A stretch of DNA of 64,000 nucleotides, from contig JAGGHK010000001.1 in the NCBI GenBank assembly GCA_024104275.1, forward strand, positions 248,001 to 312,000, written 5' to 3'. Positions 18,247 to 28,449 of the stretch are shown in pieces. A model generated the notes under the pieces. The model worked only from the letters and a program-made list of their open reading frames with translations, ran no database searches and was not told the DNA's origin. Every line of letters starts with the position of its first letter. Positions within the stretch are counted from its first letter, which is position 1. Both the position numbers and the translations under genes were made by a program. The DNA comes from Bifidobacterium sp. (lineage in GTDB: Bacteria > Actinomycetota > Actinomycetes > Actinomycetales > Bifidobacteriaceae).

Positions 18247-19316
18247 ATGAAAGCCATGGTCTATTACGGCGAGAACGACGCTCGTTTCGAGGAACGCCCC
18301 AAGCCGAAGATTATCGATCCGACGGATGCAATCATTCGTATGACCAAAACAACGATTTGCGGAACGGATCTCGGTATTCTGAAAGGCAAGAATCCGGAAA
18401 TCGAAGAAACAGCGATTGCGGAGACAGGCAGCTTCAATGGAAGGATTCTCGGCCACGAGGGCATCGGAATCGTTGATGAGGTCGGTCCTTCGGTGAAGAA
18501 CTTCAAAAAAGGTGATAAGGTCGTGGTCTCCTGCGTCAGCCTTGCGGAACGTGCGAGAACTGTCAGAAGCAGCTGTATGCGCACTGCCTGAACGGTGGCG
18601 GCTGGATCATGGGCTATATGATCGACGGGACCCAGGCTGAATATGTCCGTACTCCGTTCGCCGACAATTCGCTGTATGCGTTCCCGGACAATCTGACCGA
18701 AGAAGCGGGCGTTCTGCTTTCCGACGCGTTGCCCACGGCTCATGAGATCGGCGTGCAGTACGGCGGCGTCCAGCCCGGAGACACGGTTGCCATCGTCGGT
18801 GCCGGTCCCGTGGGGATGAGCGCCCTGCTCACCAGCCTGTTGTACTCTCCGTGGCAGGCGATCATGATCGACCTCGACGAAAACCGTTTGCGTATGGCCA
18901 AAGGGATGGGTGCCACCGATACCGTCAATTCCGGTGCAGAAAATGCTGTCGAAAAGGTCATGAAGCTGACCGATGGCCGCGGCGTGGATTGCGCCATCGA
19001 GGCTGTCGGCTCCGGCCCGACCTGGGACATCTGCCAAGGCATCGTCAAGGACGGCGGCCATCTGGCCAACGTCGGTGTCCACGGGAAACCGGTGAAGTTC
19101 GACATTGAGAAACTGTGGATCAAGAACCTGACCATCACGACCGGTCTGGTCAACGCCAACACCACCGACATGCTGATGAAAACCTGCTGCTCCGGGAAGC
19201 TTCAAGCGGAGAAACTGGTCACCCATCGTTTTGATTTCAACGATATCGAAAAGGCCTATGACGTCTTCAAGCACGCGGCCGATGAGAAGGCCATGAAGGT
19301 CATGATCGATCTTTGA
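18247..19316 (+). pseudogene. Zinc-dependent alcohol dehydrogenase, frameshifted
   Basis: The first reading frame (18247-18591) encodes an MDR-family N-terminus with the catalytic zinc ligands TTICGTDLG and GHEGIG, then leaves the family after GDKVVVSCVS. A second frame (closing at 19316) continues with GGWIMGYMIDGTQAEYV and the NAD-binding AIVGAGPVGM. Restoring one C in the run at about 18540-18541 gives S-P-C-G-T-C-E-N-C, the structural zinc cluster, and joins both halves into one dehydrogenase of about 356 residues. So a single base has been lost. The two parts cannot make a normal enzyme unless this is a sequencing error. AAGGAGG precedes the start, so the gene was once well expressed. 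Confidence 0.85.
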
Positions 19317-19530
19317 GTCGAATCACCCCGCATGCAGCGGCGACGCTGTGAATGATCATCTTCATGCATTCGCCCGACCAAGCTCGACAAGAATGGGCCT
19401 TTACTGACGAGTGCGTGAGTGTGTCCTGCATTGCGAGGGGTAATGATTCACGAATAAGGTCGAAAACGGGTTTTTATCGTAACTGACGTATCCTTTGGCA
19501 CCATCAATGTGCCGGGATACCGGAATGCAA

Positions 19531-19580
19531 AAGTCCTGTGGAAAGCAAACATAACCACTTGTTTGCTTTCCACAGGACTT
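19531..19580 (-). terminator. Long perfect hairpin terminating rpsT
   Basis: Bases 19531-19551 and 19560-19580 are exact reverse complements: a 21-bp stem around an 8-base loop. On the minus strand it ends in TTTTGC, 36 bp after the rpsT stop. The rest of the 300-bp gap between the dehydrogenase remnant and rpsT holds no gene that I can see. Confidence 0.75.
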
Positions 19581-19616
19581 CACTGATCTAAAGGCGTTCG
19601 ACCTTTAAGCCGTTTC

Positions 19617-19874
19617 TCACATCTTGTTAATGGCGACTGCGAGATTCGACTTGCGGTTGGCGGCCTGGTTCTTGTGAACCACGCCCGCGCTGGCGGCCTT
19701 GTCGAGCTTCTGGCCGGCGATCTGGTAAGCGGCCTGGGCTGCTGCCTTATCTCCGGACTCGATGGCTTCACGGGTCTTGCGAATCGCAGTCTTCAGGCTG
19801 GACTTCACGGACACGTTGCGCTTGTGCGCCTTTTCATTGGTCAGCACGCGCTTCTTCTGCGACTTAATGTTTGC
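19617..19874 (-). CDS. rpsT: 30S ribosomal protein S20
   Basis: S20 is a small basic helical protein of the 30S subunit. The product begins [20 protein letters not shown] after the initiator and contains the helical Ala/Lys-rich body typical of S20, ending in [14 protein letters not shown] chose GTG at 19874, giving 85 residues, because GGAG lies five bases upstream and the protein then starts like other S20s; an ATG 18 bases earlier would add a non-conserved extension. It is divergent from lepA, a familiar actinobacterial arrangement. Confidence 0.95.
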   Translation of the reverse strand, partial: ANIKSQKKRVLTNEKAHKRNVSVKSSLKTAIRKTREAIESGDKAAAQAAYQIAGQKLDKAASAGVVHKNQAANRKSNLAVAINKM

Positions 19875-20136
19875 CACAATTTCTCCAAACAACGTTTTCT
19901 ATAAGGACATACAAGACTTTAGAATAACACCTTATGCCGATATTTCGCGTCGATTTTGGGAAATAACGTTACGTATCGCATTGTTTCTCAATCGTTTTAT
20001 ATCGCTATCCCCATTTCGCTGACTATTTCGCCGGGAAACCATTGCCTACCGCGGCCGATAGAATAAGGCCTAGTATAGGAAAAGCGGAATTGGAGAGATT
20101 TCGCCATGAAATGTCTGTATAAAAGGAGTGGCATCA

Positions 20137-22029
<1,893 letters not shown>

Positions 22030-22130
22030 CGGATACAGAAATATTGCATATCAAATTGTTTCTGATTCCGATTTGGTGAGAACGAGTACGATTTCTCGTA
22101 AAATCGAAATGCGTTGTAAAGTAGGCAAAT

Positions 22131-22811
22131 ATGGAACTGAGCAAAGCGATTCAGGTACGGCATGAGGTTCGGCATTACACCGACAAGCCGATTCCACAGG
22201 ATATAGTCGACGAACTCCAGAAGACCATTGACGAATGCAATCAAGAAGGCAACCTGCGCATGCAGCTCAAGCTCAACGACCCCGCCGCGTTCGAAGGATT
22301 TCTTACCGATTATGGCATCTACAAAGGTGCTCGTAATCTTGTCGCCATTGTCGCGGACCGCACGCCGGACTGGGAGGAACGTTGCGGCTACTATGGTGCA
22401 CACGTTCTGCTGCGGGCCACGCAACTCGGGCTCGACACCGGCTGGGTGCGCCAATTCGGACGTCGCCTTTCCAGACATGTCGCGCTCGAACAAGGGGAGC
22501 GGCCCCGTTTTGCCATCGTCATGGGCTACGGAACCAATCACGGCCACCAGCATCGTTCCAAGCGTTATGATCAGGTTGCGCAAGTTCCTGAAAGTATGAA
22601 AAGCCCAAAATGGTTCCGCAACGGCGTAGAAGCCGCATTGCTTGCTCCCACGTCCCTGAATCAGCAAAAATTCATCTTCACTCTCCAACCAGATGCTCAT
22701 ACGGTGTCCGCCAAAGCCGGTCTAGGCCCCTGCACTCACACCGATTTAGGCATCGCCAAATACCATTTCGAAATCGGTGCCGGTCCCGACGCGGACTTTG
22801 TGTGGTCATGA
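22131..22811 (+). CDS. Nitroreductase-family protein
   Basis: The 226-residue product begins with the nitroreductase signature AIQVRHEVRHYTDKPIPQDIVDEL and keeps the FMN-binding arginines in that segment. The middle contains GAHVLLRATQLGLDTGWV, and the C-terminal part has NGVEAALLAPTSLNQQKFIF, as seen in the NADPH-dependent flavin enzymes that reduce nitro compounds or quinones. The substrate is unknown. It is the first gene after lepA and opens the accessory block that separates lepA from hemW. Confidence 0.82.
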   Translation: MELSKAIQVRHEVRHYTDKPIPQDIVDELQKTIDECNQEGNLRMQLKLNDPAAFEGFLTDYGIYKGARNLVAIVADRTPDWEERCGYYGAHVLLRATQLGLDTGWVRQFGRRLSRHVALEQGERPRFAIVMGYGTNHGHQHRSKRYDQVAQVPESMKSPKWFRNGVEAALLAPTSLNQQKFIFTLQPDAHTVSAKAGLGPCTHTDLGIAKYHFEIGAGPDADFVWS

Positions 22812-22903
22812 ATTGAAAATTAATTTGCTATTGGAAAATGCTTATACTTGGTAGTACTATTGTATAAACATTGTCGAACATAGTTTTACATATGGAGATG
22901 GTT

Positions 22904-23164
22904 ATGAATAGCGCGACGATAGCGATTCGGACGGATCCACAGGTCAAGAAGCAGGCTCAAGAGGTTTTCAAGGGGCTTGGATTGGATATGAGCAGCGCCA
23001 TCAACATGTTTCTTCAGCAGACCATCAATGACCGAGGTCTGCCTTTTCGTCCGACGCTTTCCAAGTTCGAAAAAGGGGTCTTGGATGCTGCAAAAGGCCC
23101 GACCCGCTCATTCGACAACGTTGACGACTTGATGGAGGAGCTGCGTGGCACTGCAACGAATTGA
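22904..23164 (+). CDS. dinJ: RelB/DinJ-family antitoxin
   Basis: The 86-residue product has the ribbon-helix-helix start SATIAIRTDPQVKKQAQEVFKGLGLDMSSAINMFLQQ, which is diagnostic of DinJ/RelB antitoxins, and an acidic toxin-binding C-terminus. ATG at 22904 follows GGAG (22894-22897) with good spacing; an upstream TTG at 22871 is in frame but less likely. The 3' end overlaps the toxin gene by 20 bp, so the two are translated together. DinJ normally also represses its own promoter. Confidence 0.92.
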   Translation: MNSATIAIRTDPQVKKQAQEVFKGLGLDMSSAINMFLQQTINDRGLPFRPTLSKFEKGVLDAAKGPTRSFDNVDDLMEELRGTATN

Positions 23165-23435
23165 ACGCACTGCGACGTTTCTTCGTCAGACGAAGCAGCT
23201 ACGCCGTAAACATTACGATTTCAATAAGCTCGAGAAAGTGATTCGTCTCTTGATGGCGCAAAACAATGAGGTGCTGCGCCGACGGTATCGCGACCATGTG
23301 TTGAAAGGAAACTTGCATGATTTCCGAGAGCTGCACATCGAGGCGGATTGGCTGCTGGTCTATCAGATCAAGCGCGACGTGCTGACGTTGGTGTTGGTGG
23401 AAACGGGTAGTCACCAGCAGGTGCTGGGCAAGTGA
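23145..23435 (+). CDS. yafQ: YafQ-family mRNA interferase toxin
   Basis: The 96-residue product is a RelE-superfamily toxin of the YafQ type, which cleaves mRNA on the ribosome. Residues matching the YafQ active site are visible: His in RDHVLKG, His in ELHIEADW with the following Asp-Trp, and His in the C-terminal GSHQQVLGK. The start is GTG at 23145, with GGAGGAG upstream, overlapping the antitoxin gene. It is full length and has no internal stop, so it should be active. Confidence 0.92.
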   Translation: MALQRIERTATFLRQTKQLRRKHYDFNKLEKVIRLLMAQNNEVLRRRYRDHVLKGNLHDFRELHIEADWLLVYQIKRDVLTLVLVETGSHQQVLGK

Positions 23436-23452
23436 CTGAAACGAGAATTTCT

Positions 23453-23575
23453 TTATAGAAACGCGACCATGTAAACAGGACAATAGATGATGCTGTCTTC
23501 AACCGAAAGATTGTCCTCGTACAAGACGATGGCATGGTCGATATCTCGGTTTAGTAGTGTCCGGTAGTTTGCGCA
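23453..23575 (-). pseudogene. Possible C-terminal remnant of an AAA/DUF4143-type ATPase
   Basis: On the minus strand a short frame ends with N-R-D-I-D-H-A-I-V-L-Y-E-D-N-L and then I-I-Y-C-P-V-Y-M-V-A-F-L before TAA at 23453. The ending resembles, from memory, the tails of the large AAA ATPases with a DUF4143 domain. No start, P-loop or other part of the gene remains. It could equally be chance; the call is weak. Confidence 0.25.
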
Positions 23576-23604
23576 AATCCGGTTTGGAGTTTTCACTGAG
23601 GACG

Positions 23605-23769
23605 AATACAACCTGGTTTTGAGTGGAATATGGGATAAATACAACCAGATTTAGTGCTGAAAACAGGACGAATACAACCAGATTCCTCTGGTAAAAGTAC
23701 ACTTATCCAACCTAATTTGTCCGATATTTATACACTAATCCAACCGGATTATCGGAATTAGATTGCTTC
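23605..23769. repeat. Array of five degenerate 33-bp tandem repeats
   Basis: The core AATACAACC or AATCCAACC recurs at 23605, 23638, 23671, 23704 (TATCCAACC) and 23737, a constant step of exactly 33 bp. About 14 bases of each unit are conserved (minus-strand consensus AATCYGGTTGKATT, itself an imperfect palindrome) and the other 19 vary. Weaker copies may continue on the low-coordinate side, where AAACCGG and AAACCGAG also fall in register on the minus strand. This array fills most of the 347-bp gap between yafQ and the response regulator. Function is unknown. Confidence 0.75.
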
Positions 23770-23782
23770 TAAGAGTTGAAAA

Positions 23783-24532
23783 TCAGTGCTGACCGGCGTT
23801 GAGCCAGGCGATGGCCAGCTGGGTGCGGTTGGCTAGGGACAACTTGTCTAGGACGTTGGTGATGCGGTTGCGGACGGTGCCTTCGCTCAGGTAGAGCTGG
23901 GCGGCGATGTCGTGATTATCGAGGCCTTGGGCGACGAGGCGGGCGATATCGCGCTCGCGAGCGCTTAAGGTCTCGAAAGCCGAAGCTGGCACATTGATTG
24001 ACGTTTCGGCTGAGGGAATGGGATTGGTACCGGCCATAAAATCGGTTTCGCGGTTGACGTCGGTTTTATTACCGGCTTTGACATGGTCTCCAATATGGTT
24101 GGTGACGGTGCTGCCTAGGGTTGCCGCCGACAACTTGCCGAGCACCTGGGCACCGAGGACGACCTGACCGGCCATCACCGCCTGAAGCGCGGGGCCGACG
24201 GAAGCGGCGTCCTGCTTGACGAGGTAGCCTTTGGCTCCCAGAGCAATGGCCTGGTCGATGTATTCCTTGTCATCGAACGTCGTGAGGAAAAGAATGCGCG
24301 CGACCTTGTCCTTGGCGAGGATTCGGCGTGCGGCCTCCAAGCCGTCGACTCCGGGCATCTGGATATCGATCAGCAGCACATCCGGTCGGTTTGCTGGGTC
24401 GTCGAAATAGTTCGTTACTGCCGTCTCGCCGTCGTTTGCCGTCCACAGCACCTCGGCCGCATTCGTGGCCTCAAGAATCGTGGTAAGCGACGAGCAGACA
24501 ATGGGATCATCGTCTACGATTGCTGTTTTCAT
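23783..24532 (-). CDS. NarL/LuxR-family response regulator
   Basis: The 249-residue product has a receiver domain with the acidic pocket VDDDP (7-9), the phosphoacceptor Asp56 in LLIDIQMPG, and the conserved Thr and Lys in LFLTTFDD and KGYLVKQD. The C-terminal domain is a LuxR-type helix-turn-helix, with LSARERDIARLVAQGLDNHDIAAQLYLSEGTVRNRI. Between them lies an unusually long polar linker (about 140-185). It is translated from an ATG overlapping the kinase stop (ATGA). The probable targets are the ABC genes at 26233, transcribed divergently from this operon. Confidence 0.92.
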   Translation of the reverse strand: MKTAIVDDDPIVCSSLTTILEATNAAEVLWTANDGETAVTNYFDDPANRPDVLLIDIQMPGVDGLEAARRILAKDKVARILFLTTFDDKEYIDQAIALGAKGYLVKQDAASVGPALQAVMAGQVVLGAQVLGKLSAATLGSTVTNHIGDHVKAGNKTDVNRETDFMAGTNPIPSAETSINVPASAFETLSARERDIARLVAQGLDNHDIAAQLYLSEGTVRNRITNVLDKLSLANRTQLAIAWLNAGQH

Positions 24533-25965
24533 GCCGTTTCCTTCTTTGTGGTTGTACTTGTTTTCGTGCGGGAGTTTTTATCCTTGTTTGCTTCTGTCCT
24601 TCCAAGGGCAACTCTGTTTTCGATCGTACTTATCTTTGTAGCGGTGTCTTTCCTTTTGCGGATATCCGTTTTCTCGTCAGTGCCATTGTTCCTGTTGATA
24701 GCGGTCGTTTTCGTTTCTGCGGCGGAACTCGTCCACGGCGCTTTTGGCAGCGAGACAAACACGCGCCAGCCGTCGCGGTACGGGCCGCAAAGTGAGGTGC
24801 CTCCCAGCGCGTGAACACGTTGCTCGATATCCGCCAATCCCATACCACGGAGGTCGGGGCTCATCTCGTTTGGGGATTGGGAAATTCCTTCAATCGCGGT
24901 CCTGTTGAACACCGCAAGCTGCCAGAAAGCGGGATAATCGAGCAGCGAGACGCTGGCGTTGCTCGAATCCGAATGACGGATGACGTTGGTCAGCGCCTCG
25001 CGGATGACGGCGGTGAGGCAACGTGCCACCGGGGCCGGGGTGTTTTCGATATCGCAATCCAACGTAACGGAAAAATCAGGTCTCGCATTGTCCATGACAT
25101 GCACGGCGTCGGCGATCTGCGCCTCGAAATCGGTGCCGTCGTCCTCGAGGTCGTGCACGGAGCGTCGCACCATGGTCATCGCTTCGTTGAGGCTTGCGTT
25201 TATGCCAGCTAGCTGTTTGGCTGCGGTCGCATCATTCATGGCATCCGCCACAGCGCTGGCCGCCTGCGTCTGCATCAAGGCACGGGTGAGCAGATGGCCG
25301 ACATTGTCATGAATCTCGCGGGCGATGCGTGTGCGCTCGCGCAGGGTCGCCACGCGGGTGGATTCCTCTTGTTGTTCACGCAGTGAATCGATTTGCGTCG
25401 CGTTGCGGCGACGGGTCGTTCTGATGGTGTCTTTGAGAGTGAGCAACCTACGGTGTTCAGAATCAGAAACGGAGAAAATATATCCCAATAGAGCGGTGAG
25501 GCACGAAAGGAGCATCACTATGGCAGCATCCAATACTGGATGGGTCGCGGAGTGGCAGTTGTGGCCGGCTGGCAAGAACTCGCCAAACCGATAAGTCCAA
25601 TATGAGCATATCAACGGAAGAACCCAGCACCATCGCATCAACTTGTGCCAGCGTTTTTCGGATTGGCCAGTCGGAATAATCATCGTCTCAAATGCGACCA
25701 ATGGCATGAACGCAAGAAATTCGGGGAGCAATAACGACGGTATGCAGAACAACAGCAAGGGGAGCGGCGCGAAATCGGGAGTATCGCCACCAAAGTGCCG
25801 GTCATCATTGTCGAGCCATTGGGCGAGTGCCGAACAGCAAATGACAGTAAGCAGGGCAGCGATGGCGGTGACATCGAACGAGCCGTGTTGCCTTGCCGCC
25901 TCAAGCAGGGCGCAGCAAAGCAGCAACGCCGTTCCGGCCGCGTCCTGAAGATACCTTTTGCTCAC
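24529..25965 (-). CDS. Sensor histidine kinase (HisKA_3 type)
   Basis: The 478-residue product has about five hydrophobic segments in the first 165 residues, a short coiled coil, the HisKA_3 phosphoacceptor RTRIAREIHDNVGHLL with His219, and an HATPase_c domain with ALTNVIRHSDSSN (N box) and GMGLADIEQRV. The C-terminal about 65 residues after the ATPase domain are a Lys/Thr-rich disordered tail. It forms an operon with the response regulator. With few outside loops, it may sense membrane perturbation, as in systems that guard against envelope-active compounds; that last point is inference. Confidence 0.9.
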   Translation of the reverse strand: MSKRYLQDAAGTALLLCCALLEAARQHGSFDVTAIAALLTVICCSALAQWLDNDDRHFGGDTPDFAPLPLLLFCIPSLLLPEFLAFMPLVAFETMIIPTGQSEKRWHKLMRWCWVLPLICSYWTYRFGEFLPAGHNCHSATHPVLDAAIVMLLSCLTALLGYIFSVSDSEHRRLLTLKDTIRTTRRRNATQIDSLREQQEESTRVATLRERTRIAREIHDNVGHLLTRALMQTQAASAVADAMNDATAAKQLAGINASLNEAMTMVRRSVHDLEDDGTDFEAQIADAVHVMDNARPDFSVTLDCDIENTPAPVARCLTAVIREALTNVIRHSDSSNASVSLLDYPAFWQLAVFNRTAIEGISQSPNEMSPDLRGMGLADIEQRVHALGGTSLCGPYRDGWRVFVSLPKAPWTSSAAETKTTAINRNNGTDEKTDIRKRKDTATKISTIENRVALGRTEANKDKNSRTKTSTTTKKETA

Positions 25966-26232
25966 GATTCGAGAGTATCACCCGGTCTCTGTGGCGAAGA
26001 TTGCGCTGTGTGCCGAAGCTACTCGTGTCTCGCCGCTGTAATCCATTTCTTTTCAATGATTTGTGATGTGACGTATGGTGTCCTGCGAAAACGCCAAAGA
26101 CAAAAGTGGTGACAAATGTAATTAGTGATATGGCAAGAAAATGACGACACTCACCATGTCTTGCACGCTTCCCGGCGTCACAATGGAACCATCAACATAC
26201 ATAACGTTCGCAATGGATAGGAAGGTTCATCT

Positions 26233-27204
26233 ATGAACGCGAAACACGACCCGAGCGGAGCCGGCAACGTTCCGGCGGTCAGGATCAGCCATCTGGTCAA
26301 GCGCTACGGCGACCATCTGGTGCTCGACGACTTCGACCTCGACGTGCCGCAGGGCAGGATATTCGGTCTTCTCGGCCCCAACGGCAGCGGCAAGACCACC
26401 TTGATCAATTGCGTTCTTTCGCTTCTGACCTACGATTCGGGCGATATCAGGATTTTCGGCCAACCGATGACGCCGAGTGCCTACGCGCTCAAAGCCCGCA
26501 TCGGTTTGGTACCGCAGGATGTCGCGGTGCTTGAGGAGCTGACGGTCGAGGAGAACATCGACTATTTCTGCTCGCTCTACGTGCCGAAGAAAGACGAGCG
26601 CGAACCGTTGGTAGACGAAGCCATCGCGTTGGTCGGACTCGGCGATTTCCGCAAATACCGGCCGAAGAAGCTTTCCGGGGGATTGAAGCGCCGCCTGAAC
26701 ATCGCCTGCGGCATCGCCCACAAGCCCGACCTCATCTTCTTCGACGAACCGACCGTGGCCGTCGACCCGCAGAGTCGCAACGCCATTCTGGAGGGCATCC
26801 AGCGCCTCAACCGTTCCGGTGCCACCGTGGTCTACACAAGCCATTACATGGAGGAAGTCGAGCAGATCTGCGACCAGATACTCATCATGGACCACGGTCG
26901 CCACTTCGCGGAAGGCACGATCGGCGAACTTAAGGCGATGGTCTCCACCGGCGACCGCATCGTCGTCGAGACGCTTGATCTCACCGAAGACGCGCTGGCC
27001 GATCTGCGCGGGCTACCGGCCATCGTCGACGTGGATTACGACGGCAAGACGCTGACGGTTCGCTGCGAATCCGGCGAGCGCAATCTGGTCGATGTCCTCG
27101 ACCTTCTGGAACGTTCCGGCGCCAACATCGGCCACGTCTCCTCGAACCCGCCGACCCTGAACGATGTGTTCCTCGAGATGACCGGCAAGGCGCTGAGGGA
27201 TTAG
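26233..27204 (+). CDS. ABC transporter ATP-binding protein
   Basis: The 323-residue ATPase has Walker A GPNGSGKTT (near residue 50), signature LSGGLKRRLN, Walker B LIFFDEPTVAVDP, and the switch histidine in YTSHYMEEVEQI. The C-terminal about 90 residues form the extra domain seen in DrrA/NodI-type exporters. It is the first gene of a three-gene unit with two permeases, and the divergent two-component operon lies 267 bp upstream. GGAAGG precedes the ATG. The system should export a lipid, peptide or drug-like molecule; the substrate is unknown. Confidence 0.93.
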   Translation: MNAKHDPSGAGNVPAVRISHLVKRYGDHLVLDDFDLDVPQGRIFGLLGPNGSGKTTLINCVLSLLTYDSGDIRIFGQPMTPSAYALKARIGLVPQDVAVLEELTVEENIDYFCSLYVPKKDEREPLVDEAIALVGLGDFRKYRPKKLSGGLKRRLNIACGIAHKPDLIFFDEPTVAVDPQSRNAILEGIQRLNRSGATVVYTSHYMEEVEQICDQILIMDHGRHFAEGTIGELKAMVSTGDRIVVETLDLTEDALADLRGLPAIVDVDYDGKTLTVRCESGERNLVDVLDLLERSGANIGHVSSNPPTLNDVFLEMTGKALRD

Positions 27205-27213
27205 GGGCGCGTT

Positions 27214-28449
27214 ATGTTCACGACGTTCAAAACGTATCTCAAAGCCGGGTTGAGGAACCCAAGCATCATCTTCTGGGTGCTGGCCTTCCCGCTCATCATG
27301 CTGGCGATGTTCCATCTCATGTTCAGCGATATCAGTGATCTGATCCACGTCGACCCGCAATCCATGGCCGTGGCCGAGGACTCCAACTGGAACAAAACGG
27401 CCGGAGCGGCACAAGCGATCAAGGCGCTCGCCGGCGAACAGGATGTGGATGGCAAGGGCCAAGCCAAAAGCAAGACATCCAAGAACGATGACGACAAGCT
27501 GATAACCATCAAACAGGCATCCGGGGTTGCCGATGCCAAACGAATGGTGGCCGACGGCAAAGCCAAAGGCTACCTTTATGTAGACGATTCGGGAGCACTG
27601 CATATGGCGCTCGCGGATACGACGGTCAATTCCGGCAATCAGGCCGTTTCGATGAGCGTGACCGCTATCGATTACGCGTTGCAGCAATACAACGAGACCG
27701 GCCTCGTGGTCACTGCGATAACAGCTAGGAACCATGCCGTCATGGCAAATCCGCAGGTCAGATCGAGTATCGGTTCGTCGGACGGGTTCTTGCAACACGT
27801 AAGCGTGACGAGTGTCAGACCGCATCGTTTCGCACGCTACTATTTCTCACTGCTGGGAATGGCCTGCCTGTTGGGCATGACCGTATCCATCAACCTCATC
27901 ACACTCACCCAGGCGAACCTTTCCGCTCTCGGTGTGCGGGCCAGTGTTTCGCCGCTACCGAAGATCCGGCAGACGATCGCCACGCTTATGGCTTCGTGGG
28001 TGCTTTCCTTCGCCTGCATGCTGATCGCGTTCCTCGCGATGCGTTACGTCATTGGCATCGGCATCGCCGGACGGGAGCCGGCAGCGGTGCTTGCTGTTGC
28101 GGCATCGACGTTGATGGCGAGCGCGTTGGGACTGGTCATCGGTGCCATATCGAAACTTTCGAAGCGCGCCAAATTGAGCCTGAGCACGGTGCTCACCTGC
28201 TTCCTGTCGCTGTTTACCGGTCTGTACGGCACCGGCGCGATGGCGCTCGGGGACAAGTTGCGGCAGAAAGCGCCTGTCATCGCCCGACTCAACCCCGCCC
28301 GACAGGTGAGCGACCTGTTTTACGACTTACTCTATTACGACAATTATCATCCATTCTTTATCGGTCTGGCCATCATGGCCGCCACCACGGTCGTCCTCGT
28401 CCTGATCGTCGTGGCGATGTTGAGGAGACAACGTTATGAACACCTGTAA
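27214..28449 (+). CDS. ABC-2-type transporter permease
   Basis: The 411-residue product has one N-terminal membrane segment (about 20-40), a large extracytoplasmic loop of about 160 residues, then five to six membrane segments to the C-terminus. This is the ABC-2 exporter layout. It starts nine bases after the ATPase gene and overlaps the next permease gene by 14 bp. The Lys/Ser/Asp-rich part of the loop around residues 80-100 looks disordered. It probably pairs with the product of the following gene as a heterodimer. Confidence 0.87.
   Translation: MFTTFKTYLKAGLRNPSIIFWVLAFPLIMLAMFHLMFSDISDLIHVDPQSMAVAEDSNWNKTAGAAQAIKALAGEQDVDGKGQAKSKTSKNDDDKLITIKQASGVADAKRMVADGKAKGYLYVDDSGALHMALADTTVNSGNQAVSMSVTAIDYALQQYNETGLVVTAITARNHAVMANPQVRSSIGSSDGFLQHVSVTSVRPHRFARYYFSLLGMACLLGMTVSINLITLTQANLSALGVRASVSPLPKIRQTIATLMASWVLSFACMLIAFLAMRYVIGIGIAGREPAAVLAVAASTLMASALGLVIGAISKLSKRAKLSLSTVLTCFLSLFTGLYGTGAMALGDKLRQKAPVIARLNPARQVSDLFYDLLYYDNYHPFFIGLAIMAATTVVLVLIVVAMLRRQRYEHL

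Noticed and set aside
18538..18545. Programmed frameshifting in the alcohol dehydrogenase
   Set aside because: There is no slippery heptamer, internal ribosome-binding-like signal or strong downstream structure; a simple base loss explains it better.
23605..23769. CRISPR array
   Set aside because: The spacing is regular, but the conserved part is only about 14 bp, the copies are degenerate, and no cas genes are present.
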